Source of the DNA: Coccinella septempunctata
Taxonomy: Eukaryota > Arthropoda > Insecta > Coleoptera > Coccinellidae
NCBI RefSeq assembly: GCF_907165205.1
Contig: NC_058196.1
Location: 538,501-602,500, forward strand
Length of the DNA: 64,000 bases
Direction: 5' to 3'
Part shown: piece by piece, positions 12,430 to 26,400 of the stretch
Layout: every line of letters starts with the position of its first letter
Position numbering within the stretch: the first letter of the stretch is position 1
Program-made: the position numbers and the translations under genes
The notes under the pieces: model-generated
Database searches by the model: none
What the model was told of the DNA's origin: nothing
What the model saw: only the letters and a program-made list of their open reading frames with translations

Positions 12430-15400
12430 AGATTTTCACTCAGATGAAGGTGGACTACTCAGGATTCATAATCCGGAAAAAACATTCCTTGCACCCCTTG
12501 CAGACTACCCTTTTCGACCCTTTTCCGTATGAAACACCGAATTTGCGCTATAAAGCGGGCAGTCAGCTGTCTATAACTTCTATGTTTTTACGACTGTCAA
12601 GATGATATTTTCACTCAGATGAAGGTGGACTATTCAGGATTCATAATCCTTGAAACACTTCTCTTGCACCCCTTGCAGACTACCCTTTTTCGACCCTTTC
12701 CGTATAAAACACCGAATTTGCCCTAGAAAGCGCGCAGTCAGCTGTCTATAACTTCTATGTTTTCACGACTGTCAAGATGAGATTTTCACTCAGACGAAGG
12801 TGGACTATTCAGGATTCATAATCCGTAAAAAATTTTCCTTGCACCCCTTGCAGACTACCCTTTTTCGACCCTTTTCCGTATAAAACACCGAATTTGCCCT
12901 AGGAAGCGCGCAGTCAGCTGTCTATAACTTCTATGTTTTTACGAAAGTCGAGATGAGATTTTCACTCAGATGAAGGTGGACTATTCAGGATTCATAATCC
13001 GTAAAAAACTTTTCTTGCACCCCTTGCAGACTACCCTTTTCCGTATAAAACACCGAATTTTCTCTAGGAAGCGCGCAGTCAGCTGTCTATAACTTCTATG
13101 TTTTTACGACTATCAAAATGAGAATATCACTCAGATGAAGGTGGACTCTTCAGGATTCATAATGCTTGAAAAACTTCTCTTGCACCCCTTGCAGACTACC
13201 CTTTTTCGACCCTTTCCGTATAAAACACCGAATTTGCCCTAGAAAGCGCGTAGTCAGCTGTCTATAACTTCTATGTTTTTACGACTGTCAAGATGAGATT
13301 TTCACTCAGACGAAGGTGGACTATTCAGGATTTATAATCCGTAACAAACTTTCCTTGCACCCCTTGCAGACAACCCTTTTTCGACCCTTTTCCGTATAAA
13401 ACACCGAATTGGGCCTAGGAAGCGCGCAGTCAGCTGTCTATAACTTCTATGTTTTTACGACTGTCAAGATGAGATTTTCACTCAGATGAAGGTTGACTAT
13501 TCAGGATTCATAATCCGTAAAAAACACTTCTTGCACCCCTTGCCTACCCTTTTTCGACCCTTTTCCGTATAAAACACCGAATTTGCCCTAGGAAGCGCGC
13601 AGTCAGCTGTCTATAACTTCTATGTTTTTACGACTGTCAAAATGAGATTTTCACTCAGACGAAGGTGGACTATTCAGGATTCATAATCCGTAAAAAACTT
13701 TCCTTGCACCCCTTGCAGACTACCCTTTTCCGTATAAAACACCGAATTTTCTCTAGGAAGCGCGCAGTCAGCTGTCTATAACTTCTATGTTTTTACGACT
13801 GTCAAAATGAGATTTTCACTCAGACGAAGGTGGACTATTCAGGATTCATAATCCCTAAAAAACTTTTCTTGCACCCCTTGCAGACTACCCTTTTCGACCC
13901 TTTTCCGTATAAAACACCGAATTTGCGCTATAAAGCGCGCAGTCAGCTGTCTATATTTTCTATGTTTTTACGACTGTCAAGATGAGATTTTCACTCAGAT
14001 AAAGGTTGACTATTCAGGATTCATAATCCGTAAAAAACTCTTCTTGCACCCCATGCAGACTACCCTTTTTCCACCCTTTTCCTTATAAAACACCAATTTG
14101 CCCTAGGAAGCGCGCAGTCAGCTGTCTATAACTTTTTTTTTTCGACTGTCAAAATGAGATTTTCACGCAGATGAAGGTAGACTATTCAGGATTCATAATC
14201 CGTAAAAAACTTTTCTTGCACCCCTTGCAGACTACCCTTTTTCGACCCTTTTCCGTATAAAACACCGAATTTGTGCTATAAAGCGCGCAGTCAGCTGTGT
14301 ATAACTTCTATGTTTTCACGACTGTCAAAATGATATTTTCACTCAGATGAAGGTGGACTATTCAGGATTCATAATCCGTAAAAAACTTTTTTGCACTTCT
14401 TGCAGACTACCCTTTTTCGACCCTTTTCCGTATAAAACACCGAATTTGCCCTAGGAAGCGCGCAGTCAGCTGTCTATAACTTCTATGTTTTTACGACTGT
14501 CAAAATGAGATTTTCACTCAGATGAAGGTTGACTATTCAGGATTCATAATCCGTAAAAAACTTTTCTTGCACCCCTTGCAGACTACCCTTTTTCGACCCT
14601 TTTCCGTATAAAACACCGAATTTGTGCTATAAAGCGCGCAGTCAGCTGTCTATAACTTCTATGTTTTCACGACTGTCAAAATGAGATTTTCACTCAGATG
14701 AAGGTGGACTATTCAGGATTCATAATCCGTAAAAAACTTTTCTTGCACCCCTTGCAGACTACCCTTTTTAGACCCTTTTCCGTATAAAACACCGAATTTG
14801 CCCTAGGAAGCGCGCAGTCAGCTGTCTATAACTTCTATGTTTTCACGACTGTCAAGATGAGATTTTTACTCGGATGAAGGTGGACTATTCAGGATTCATA
14901 ATCCGTAAAATACTCTCCTTGCACCCCTTGCAGACTACCCTTTTCGACCCTTTTCCGTATAAAACACCGAATTTGCGCTATAAAGCGCGGAGTCAGCTGT
15001 CTATAATTTCTATGTTTTTACGACTGTCAAGATGAGATTTTCACTCAGATGAAGGATGACTATTCAGGATTCATAATCCGTAAAAAACTCTTCTTGCACC
15101 CCTTGCAGACTACCCTTTTTCGGCCCTTTTCCGTATAAAACATCGAATTTGCCCTAAGAAGCGCGCAGTCAGCTGTCCATAACTTCTATGTTTTTACGAC
15201 TGTCAAAATGAGATTTTCACTCAGATGAAGGTTGACTATTCAGGATTGATAATCCGTGAAAAACTTTTCTTGCACCCCTTGCAGACTACCCTTTTTCGAC
15301 CCTTTCCGTATAAAACACCGAATTTGCCCTAGGAAGCGCGAAGTCAGCTGTCTATAACTTCAATGTTTTCACGACTGTCAAAATGAGATTTTCACTCAGA

Positions 15401-18400
15401 TGAAGGTGGACTATTCAGGATTTATAATCAGTAAAAAACTTTTCTTGCACCCCTTGCAGACTACCCTTTTCCGTACAAAACACCGAATTTTCTCTAGGAA
15501 GCGCGCAGTCAGCTGTCTATAACTTCTATGTTTTTACGACTGTCAAAATGAGATTTTCACTCTGATGAAGGTGGACTGTTCAGGATTCATAATCCGTAAA
15601 AAACTTTTCTCGCACCCCTTGCAGACTACCCTTTTCGACCCTTTTCCGTATAAAACACCGAATTTGCGCTATAAAGCGCGCAGTCAGCTGTCTATAACTT
15701 CTATGTTTTTACGACTGTCAAGATGAGATTTTCACTCAGATGAAGGCTGACTATTCAGGATTCTTAATCCGTAAAAAACTCTTCTTGCATTCCTTGCAGA
15801 CTACCCTATTTCGACCCTTTTCCGTATAAAACACCGAATTTGCCCTAGGAAGCGCGCAGTCAGCTTTCTATAACTTCTATGTTTTCACGACTTTCAAGAT
15901 GAGATTTTCACTCAGATGAAGGTGGACTATTCAGGATTTATAATCCGTAAAAAACTTTCCTTGCGCCCTTTGCAGACTACCCTTTTTCGACCCTTTTCCG
16001 TATAAAACACCGAATTTGCGATATAAAGCGCGCAGTCAGCTGTCTATAACTTCTATGTTTTCACGACTGTCGAAATGAGATTTTCACTCAGATGAAGGTG
16101 GAATATTCAGGATTCATAATCCGTGAAAAACTTTTCTTGCACCCCTTGCAGACTACCCTTTTTCGACCCTTTCCGTATAAAACACCGAATTTGCCCTAGA
16201 AAGCACGCAGTCATTTGTCTATAACTTCTATGTTTTCACGACTGTCAAGATGAGATTTTCACTCAGATGAAGGTGGACTATTCAGGATTTATAATCCGTA
16301 AAAAACTTTCCTTGCACCCCTTGCAGACTACCCTTTTTCGACCCTTTTCCGTATAAAACACCGAATTTGCGATATAAAGCGCGCAGTCAGCTGTCTATAA
16401 CTTCTATGTTTTTACGACTGTCAAGATGAGATTTTCACTCAGATGAAGGTGGACTATTCAGGATTCATAATCCGTAAAAAACTTTTCTTGCACCCCTTGC
16501 AGGCTACCCTTCTCCGTATAAAACACCGAATTTTCCCTAGGAAGCGCGCAGTCAGCTGTCTATAACTTCTATGTTTTCACGACTGTCAAGATGAGATTTT
16601 CACTCAGATGAAGGTGGACTATTCAGGATTCGCAATCCATAAAAAACTTTTCTTGCACCCCTTGCAGACTACCCTTTTCCATATAAAACACCGAATTTGC
16701 GCTATAAAGCGCGCAGTCAGCTGTCTATAACTTCTATGTTTTTACGACAGTCAAGATGAGATTTTCACTCAGATGAAGGTGGACTATTCAGGATTCATAA
16801 TCCGTAAAAAACTTTTCTTGCAATCCTTGCAGACTACCCTTTTCCGTATAAAACACCGAATTTGCTCTAGGAAGCGCGCAGTCAGCTGTCTATAACTTCT
16901 ATGTTTTTACGACTATCGAAATGAGATTTTCACTCAGATGAAGGTGGACTATTCAGGATTCATAATTCCTAAAAAACTTTTTTGCACCCCTTGCAGATTA
17001 CCCTTTTTTGACCCTTTTCCGTATAAAACACCGAAATTGCCCTAGGAAGCGCGCAGTCAGCTGTCTATAACTTCTATGTTTTTACGACTGTCAAAATGAG
17101 GTGTCACTCAGATGAAGGTGGACTATTCAGAATTCATAATTCGTGAAATACTTTTCTTGCACCCCTTGCAGACTACCCTTTTTCGACCCTTTTCCGTATA
17201 AAACACCGAATTTGCGCTATAAGGCGCGCAGTCATCTGTCTATAACTTCTATGTTTTTACGACTGTCAAGATGAGATTTTCACTTAGATGAAGGTGGACT
17301 ATTCAGGATTCATAATCCGTAAGAAACTCTTCTTGCACCCCTTGCAGACTACCCTTTTTCGACCCTTTTCCGTATAAAACACCGAATTTGCCCTAGGAAG
17401 CGCGCAGTCAGCTGTCTATAACTTCTATGTTTTCACGACTGTCGAAATGAGATTTTCACTCAGATGAAGGTGGAATATTCAGGATTCATAATTCGTAAGA
17501 AACTCTTCTTGCACCCCTTGCAGATTACCCTTTTTCGACCCTTTTCCGTATAAAACACCGAATTTGCGCTATAAAGCGCGCAGTCAGCTGTCTATAATTT
17601 GTATGTTTTCACGACTGTCAAGATGAGATTTTCACTTAGCTGAAGGTGGACTATTCAGGATTCATAATCCGTAAGAAACTCTTCTTGCACCCCTTGCAGA
17701 TTACCCTTTTTGGACCCTTTCCGTATAAAACACCGAATTTGCCCTAGGAAGCGCGCAGTCAGCTATCTATAACTTCTATGTTTTCACGACTGTCAAGATA
17801 AGATTTTCACTCTGATGAAGGTGGACTATTCAGGATTCATAATCCGTAAAAAACTCTCCTTGCACCCCTTGCAGATTACCCTTTTTCGACCCTTTTCCGT
17901 ATAAAACACCGAATTTGCCCTAGGAAGCGCGCAGTCAGCTGTCTATAACTTCTATGTTTTTACGACTGTCAAAATGAGATTTTCACTCAGATGAAGGTGG
18001 ACTATTCAGCATTCATAATCCGGAAAATACTTTTCTTGCACCCCTTGCAGACTACCCTTTTCGACCCTTTTCCGTATAAAACACCGAATTTGCGCTATAA
18101 AGCGCGCAGTCAGCTGTCTATAATTTGTATGTTTTCACGACTGTCAAGATGAGATTTTCACTTAGATGAAGGTGGACTATTCAGGATTCATAATCCGTAA
18201 GAAACTCTTCTTGCACCCCTTGCAGACTACCCTTTTTCGACCCTTTTCCGTATAAAACACCGAATTTGCCCTAGGAAGCGCGCAGTCAGCTGTCTATAAC
18301 TTCTATGTTTTCACGACTGTCGAAATGAGATTTTCACTCAGATGAAGGTGGAATATTCAGGATTCATAATTCGTAAGAAACTCTTCTTGCACCCCTTGCA

Positions 18401-20430
18401 GATTACCCTTTTTCGACATTTTTCCGTATAAAACACCGAATTTGCGCTATAAAGCGCGCAGTCCGCTGTCTATAACTTCTATGTTTTCACGACTGTCAAG
18501 ATGATATTTTCACTCAGATGAAGATGGACTATTCAGGATTCATAATCCGTGAAAAACTTTTCTTGCACCCCTTGCAGACTACCCTTTTTCGACCCTTTCC
18601 GTATAAAACACCGAATTTGCCCTAGAAAGCGCGCAGTCAGCTGTCTATAACTTCTATGTTTTTACGACTGTCAAGATGAGATTTTCACTTAGATGAAGGT
18701 GGACTATTCAGGATTTATAATCCGGAAAAAGCTTACCTTGCACCCCTTGCAGACTACTCTTTTTCGACCCTTTTCCGTATAAAACACCGAATTTGCGATA
18801 TAAAGCGCGCAGTCAGCTGTCTATAACTTCTATGTTTTTACGACTGTCAAGATGAGATTTCACTCAGATGAAGCTGGACTATTCAGGATTCATAATCCGT
18901 GAAAAACTTTTTTTGCACCCCTTGCAGGCTACCCTTTTCCGTATAGAACACCGAATTTGCGCTATAAAGCGCGCAGTCAGCTGTCTATAACTTCTATGTT
19001 TTTATGACTGTCAAAATGAGATTTTCACTCAGATGAAGGTGGACTATTCAGGATTCATAATCCGTAAAAAATTTTTTTGCGCCCCTTGCAGACTACCCTT
19101 TTCCGTATAAAACACCGAATTTGCTCTAGGAAGCGCGCAGTCAGCTGTCTATAACTTCTATGTTTTTACGACTGTCAAAATGAGATTTTCACTCAGATGA
19201 AGGTGGACTATTCAGGATTCATAACCGGTAAAAAACTTCTCTTGCACCCCTTGCAGACTACCCTTTTTCGACCCTTTTCCGTATAAAACACCGAATTTGC
19301 GCTATAAGGCGCGCAGTCAGCTGTCTATAACTTCTATGTTTTTACGACTGTCAAGATGAGATTTTCACTCAGATGAAGGTGGACTATTGAGGATTCATAA
19401 TCCCTGAAGATCTTCTCTTGCACCTCTTGCAGACTACCCTTTTTCGACCCTTTTCCGTATAAAACACCGAATTTGCCCTAGGAAGCGCGCAGTCAGCTGT
19501 CTATAACTTCTATGTTTTTACGACAGTCAAGATGAGATTTTCACTCAGATGAAGGTGGACTATTCAGGATTCATAATCCGTAAAAAACTTTTCTTGCACC
19601 CCTTGCAGACTACCCTTTTCCGTATAAAACACCGAATTTGCTCTAGGAAGCGCGCAGTCAGCTGTCTATAACTTCTATGTTTTTACGACTATCAAAATGA
19701 GATTTTTACTCAGATGAAGGTGGACTATTCAGGATTCATAATCCCTAAGAAACTTTTCTCGCACCCCTTGCAGACTACCCTTTTTCGACCTTTTTCCGTA
19801 TAAAACACCGAATTTGCGCTATAAAGCGCGCAGTCAGCTGTCTATAACTTCTATGTTTTCACGACTGTCAAAATGAGATTTTCACTCAGATGAAGGTGGA
19901 CTATTCAGGATTCATAATCCGTGAAAAACTTCTCTTGCACCCCTTTCAGACTACCCTTTTTCGACCCTTTTCCTTATAAAACACCGAATTTGCCCTAGGA
20001 AGCGCGCAGTCATCTGTCTATAACTTCTATGTTTTCACGACTGTCAAGATGAGATTTTCACTCAGATGAAGGTGGACTATTCAGGATTCATAATCCGTGA
20101 AAAACTTCTCTTGCACTCCTTGCAGACTACCCTTTTCCATATAAAACACCGAATTTGCGCTATAAAGCGCGCAGTCAGCTGTCTATAACTTCTATGTTTT
20201 TACGACAGTCAAGATAAGATTTTCACTCAGATGAAGGTGGACTATTCAGGATTCATAATCCGTAAAAACTTTTCTTGCACCCCTTGCAGACTACCCTTGT
20301 CCGTATAAAACACCGAATTTGCTCTAGGAAGCGCGCAGTCAGCTGTCTATAACTTCTATGTTTTTACGACTATCAAAATGAGATTTTCACTCAGATGAAG
20401 GTGGACTATTCAGGATTCATAATCCGTAAA
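12430..20430 (+). repeat. 8 kb satellite segment, copy 1 of tandem pair
   Basis: About 45 monomers here recur in order in the next segment. Markers are TAAAGCGGGCAGTC (12551 and 20501), CTATATTTTCTATG (13951 and 21901), TTGCCTACCC (13540 and 21490) and AACTTTTTTTTTTCGACTG (14130 and 22080), all 7950 bp apart. Later markers such as TCATTTGTCT (16211 and 24337) and ATCCCTAAGAAAC (19741 and 27867) are 8126 bp apart. The 176 bp difference is one monomer missing near 16100-16130 in this copy, where two neighbouring monomers are fused. Confidence 0.92.
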
Positions 20431-23400
20431 AACTTTCCTTGCACCCCTTGCAGACTACCCTTTTCGACCCTTTTCCGTATGAAACACCGAATTTGCGCTA
20501 TAAAGCGGGCAGTCAGCTGTCTATAACTTCTATGTTTTTACGACTGTCAAGATGATATTTTCACTCAGATGAAGGTGGACTATTCAGGATTCATAATCCT
20601 TGAAACACTTCTCTTGCACCCCTTGCAGACTACCCTTTTTCGACCCTTTCCGTATAAAACACCGAATTTGCCCTAGAAAGCGCGCAGTCAGCTGTCTATA
20701 ACTTCTATGTTTTCACGACTGTCAAGATGAGATTTTCACTCAGACGAAGGTGGACTATTCAGGATTCATAATCCGTAAAAAATTTTCCTTGCACCCCTTG
20801 CAGACTACCCTTTTTCGACCCTTTTCCGTATAAAACACCGAATTTGCCCTAGGAAGCGCGCAGTCAGCTGTCTATAACTTCTATGTTTTTACGAAAGTCG
20901 AGATGAGATTTTCACTCAGATGAAGGTGGACTATTCAGGATTCATAATCCGTAAAAAACTTTTCTTGCACCCCTTGCAGACTACCCTTTTCCGTATAAAA
21001 CACCGAATTTTCTCTAGGAAGCGCGCAGTCAGCTGTCTATAACTTCTATGTTTTTACGACTATCAAAATGAGAATATCACTCAGATGAAGGTGGACTCTT
21101 CAGGATTCATAATGCTTGAAAAACTTCTCTTGCACCCCTTGCAGACTACCCTTTTTCGACCCTTTCCGTATAAAACACCGAATTTGCCCTAGAAAGCGCG
21201 TAGTCAGCTGTCTATAACTTCTATGTTTTTACGACTGTCAAGATGAGATTTTCACTCAGACGAAGGTGGACTATTCAGGATTTATAATCCGTAACAAACT
21301 TTCCTTGCACCCCTTGCAGACAACCCTTTTTCGACCCTTTTCCGTATAAAACACCGAATTGGGCCTAGGAAGCGCGCAGTCAGCTGTCTATAACTTCTAT
21401 GTTTTTACGACTGTCAAGATGAGATTTTCACTCAGATGAAGGTTGACTATTCAGGATTCATAATCCGTAAAAAACACTTCTTGCACCCCTTGCCTACCCT
21501 TTTTCGACCCTTTTCCGTATAAAACACCGAATTTGCCCTAGGAAGCGCGCAGTCAGCTGTCTATAACTTCTATGTTTTTACGACTGTCAAAATGAGATTT
21601 TCACTCAGACGAAGGTGGACTATTCAGGATTCATAATCCTCAAAAAACTTTTCTTGCACCCCTTGCAGACTACCCTTTTCCGTATAAAACACCGAATTTT
21701 CTCTAGGAAGCGCGCAGTCAGCTGTCTATAACTTCTATGTTTTTACGACTGTCAAAATGAGATTTTCACTCAGACGAAGGTGGACTATTCAGGATTCATA
21801 ATCCCTAAAAAACTTTTCTTGCACCCCTTGCAGACTACCCTTTTCGACCCTTTTCCGTATAAAACACCGAATTTGCGCTATAAAGCGCGCAGTCAGCTGT
21901 CTATATTTTCTATGTTTTTACGACTGTCAAGATGAGATTTTCACTCAGATAAAGGTTGACTATTCAGGATTCATAATCCGTAAAAAACTCTTCTTGCACC
22001 CCATGCAGACTACCCTTTTTCCACCCTTTTCCTTATAAAACACCAATTTGCCCTAGGAAGCGCGCAGTCAGCTGTCTATAACTTTTTTTTTTCGACTGTC
22101 AAAATGAGATTTTCACGCAGATGAAGGTAGACTATTCAGGATTCATAATCCGTAAAAAACTTTTCTTGCACCCCTTGCAGACTACCCTTTTTCGACCCTT
22201 TTCCGTATAAAACACCGAATTTGTGCTATAAAGCGCGCAGTCAGCTGTGTATAACTTCTATGTTTTCACGACTGTCAAAATGATATTTTCACTCAGATGA
22301 AGGTGGACTATTCAGGATTCATAATCCGTAAAAAACTTTTTTGCACTTCTTGCAGACTGCCCTTTTTCGACCCTTTTCCTTATAAAACACCGAATTTGCC
22401 CTAGGAAGCGCGCAGTCAGCTGTCTATAACTTCTATGTTTTTACGACTGTCAAAATGAGATTTTCACTCAGATGAAGGTTGACTATTCAGGATTCATAAT
22501 CCGTAAAAAACTTTTCTTGCACCCCTTGCAGACTACCCTTTTTCGACCCTTTTCCGTATAAAACACCGAATTTGTGCTATAAAGCGCGCAGTCAGCTGTC
22601 TATAACTTCTATGTTTTCACGACTGTCAAAATGAGATTTTCACTCAGATGAAGGTGGACTATTCAGGATTCATAATCCGTAAAAAACTTTTCTTGCACCC
22701 CTTGCAGACTACCCTTTTTAGACCCTTTTCCGTATAAAACACCGAATTTGCCCTAGGAAGCGCGCAGTCAGCTGTCTATAACTTCTATGTTTTCACGACT
22801 GTCAAGATGAGATTTTTACTCGGATGAAGGTGGACTATTCAGGATTCATAATCCGTAAAATACTCTCCTTGCACCCCTTGCAGACTACCCTTTTCGACCC
22901 TTTTCCGTATAAAACACCGAATTTGCGCTATAAAGCGCGGAGTCAGCTGTCTATAATTTCTATGTTTTTACGACTGTCAAGATGAGATTTTCACTCAGAT
23001 GAAGGATGACTATTCAGGATTCATAATCCGTAAAAAACTCTTCTTGCACCCCTTGCAGACTACCCTTTTTCGGCCCTTTTCCGTATAAAACATCGAATTT
23101 GCCCTAGGAAGCGCGCAGTCAGCTGTCCATAACTTCTATGTTTTTACGACTGTCAAAATGAGATTTTCACTCAGATGAAGGTTGACTATTCAGGATTGAT
23201 AATCCGTGAAAAACTTTTCTTGCACCCCTTGCAGACTACCCTTTTTCGACCCTTTCCGTATAAAACACCGAATTTGCCCTAGGAAGCGCGAAGTCAGCTG
23301 TCTATAACTTCTATGTTTTCACGACTGTCAAAATGAGATTTTCACTCAGATGAAGGTGGACTATTCAGGATTTATAATCAGTAAAAAACTTTTCTTGCAC

Positions 23401-26400
23401 CCCTTGCAGACTACCCTTTTCCGTATAAAACACCGAATTTTCTCTAGGAAGCGCGCAGTCAGCTGTCTATAACTTCTATGTTTTTACGACTGTCAAAATG
23501 AGATTTTCACTCTGATGAAGGTGGACTGTTCAGGATTCATAATCCGTAAAAAACTTTTCTCGCACCCCTTGCAGACTACCCCTTTCGACCCTTTTCCGTA
23601 TAAAACACCGAATTTGCGCTATAAAGCGCGCAGTCAGCTGTCTATAACTTCTATGTTTTTACGACTGTCAAGATGAGATTTTCACTCAGATGAAGGCTGA
23701 CTATTCAGGATTCTTAATCCGTAAAAAACTCTTCTTGCATTCCTTGCAGACTACCCTATTTCGACCCTTTTCCGTATAAAACACCGAATTTGCCCTAGGA
23801 AGCGCGCAGTCAGCTTTCTATAACTTCTATGTTTTCACGACTTTCGAGATGAGATTTTCACTCAGATGAAGGTGGACTATTCAGGATTTATAATCCGTAA
23901 AAAACTTTCCTTGCGCCCTTTGCAGACTACCCTTTTTCGACCCTTTTCCGTATAAAACACCGAATTTGCGATATAAAGCGCGCAGTCAGCTGTCTATAAC
24001 TTCTATGTTTTCACGACTGTCGAAATGAGATTTTCACTCAGATGAAGGTGGAATATTCAGGATTCATAATTCGTGAGAAACTCTTCTTGCACCCCTTGCA
24101 GATTACCCTTTTTCGACCCTTTTCCGTATAAAACACCGAATTTGCGCTATAAAGCGCGCAGTCCGCTGTCTATAACTTCTATGTTTTCACGACTGTCAAG
24201 ATGATATTTTCACTCAGATGAAGATATACTATTCAGGATTCATAATCCGTGAAAAACTTTTCTTGCACCCCTTGCAGACTACCCTTTTTCGACCCTTTCC
24301 GTATAAAACACCGAATTTGCCCTAGAAAGCACGCAGTCATTTGTCTATAACTTCTATGTTTTCACGACTGTCAAGATGAGATTTTCACTCAGATGAAGGT
24401 GGACTATTCAGGATTTATAATCCGTAAAAAACTTTCCTTGCACCCCTTGCAGACTACCCTTTTTCGACCCTTTTCCGTATAAAACACCGAATTTGCGATA
24501 TAAAGCGCGCAGTCAGCTGTCTATAACTTCTATGTTTTTACGACTGTCAAGATGAGATTTTCACTCAGATGAAGGTGGACTATTCAGGATTCATAATCCG
24601 TAAAAAACTTTTCTTGCACCCCTTGCAGGCTACCCTTTTCCGTATAAAACACCGAATTTTCCCTAGGAAGCGCGCAGTCAGCTGTCTATAACTTCTATGT
24701 TTTTACGACTGTCAAGATGAGATTTTCACTCAGATGAAGGTGGACTATTCAGGATTCGCAATCCATAAAAAACTTTTCTTGCACCCCTTGCAGACTACCC
24801 TTTTCCATATAAAACACCGAATTTGCGCTATAAAGCGCGCAGTCAGCTGTCTATAACTTCTATGTTTTTACGACAGTCAAGATGAGATTTTCACTCAGAT
24901 GAAGGTGGACTATTCAGGATTCATAATCCGTGAAAAACTTTTCTTGCAATCCTTGCAGACTACCCTTTTCCGTATAAAACACCGAATTTGCTCTAGGAAG
25001 CGCGCAGTCAGCTGTCTATAACTTCTATGTTTTTACGACTATCGAAATGAGATTTTCACTCAGATGAAGGTGGACTATTCAGGATTCATAATTCCTAAAA
25101 AACTTTTTTGCACCCCTTGCAGATTACCCTTTTTTGACCCTTTTCCGTATAAAACACCGAAATTGCCCTAGGAAGCGCGCAGTCAGCTGTCTATAACTTC
25201 TATGTTTTTACGACTGTCAAAATGAGGTGTCACTCAGATGAAGGTGGACTATTCAGGATTCATAATTCGTGAAATACTTTTCTTGCACCCCTTGCAGACT
25301 ACCCTTTTTCGACCCTTTTCCGTATAAAACACCGAATTTGCGCTATAAGGCGCGCAGTCATCTGTCTATAACTTCTATGTTTTTACGACTGTCAAGATGA
25401 GATTTTCACTTAGATGAAGGTGGACTATTCAGGATTCATAATCCGTAAGAAACTCTTCTTGCATCCCTTGCAGACTACCCTTTTTCGACCCTTTTCCGTA
25501 TAAAACACCGAATTTGCCCTAGGAAGCGCGCAGTCAGCTGTCTATAACTTCTATGTTTTCACGACTGTCGAAATGAGATTTTCACTCAGATGAAGGTGGA
25601 ATATTCAGGATTCATAATTCGTAAGAAACTCTTCTTGCACCCCTTGCAGATTACCCTTTTTCGACCCTTTTCCGTATAAAACACCGAATTTGCGCTATAA
25701 AGCGCGCAGTCAGCTGTCTATAATTTGTATGTTTTCACGACTGTCAAGATGAGATTTTCACTTAGATGAAGGTGGACTATTCAGGATTCATAATCCGTAA
25801 GAAACTCTTCTTGCACCCCTTGCAGATTACCCTTTTTGGACCCTTTCCGTATAAAACACCGAATTTGCCCTAGGAAGCGCGCAGTCAGCTATCTATAACT
25901 TCTATGTTTTCACGACTGTCAAGATAAGATTTTCACTCTGATGAAGGTGGACTATTCAGGATTCATAATCCGTAAAAAACTCTCCTTGCACCCCTTGCAG
26001 ATTACCCTTTTTCGACCCTTTTCCGTATAAAACACCGAATTTGCCCTAGGAAGCGCGCAGTCAGCTGTCTATAACTTCTATGTTTTTACGACTGTCAAAA
26101 TGAGATTTTCACTCAGATGAAGGTGGACTATTCAGGATTCATAATCCGGAAAATACTTTTCTTGCACCCCTTGCAGACTACCCTTTTCGACCCTTTTCCG
26201 TATAAAACACCGAATTTGCGCTATAAAGCGCGCAGTCAGCTGTCTATAATTTGTATGTTTTCACGACTGTCAAGATGAGATTTTCACTTAGATGAAGGTG
26301 GACTATTCAGGATTCATAATCCGTAAGAAACTCTTCTTGCACCCCTTGCAGACTACCCTTTTTCGACCCTTTTCCGTATAAAACACCGAATTTGCCCTAG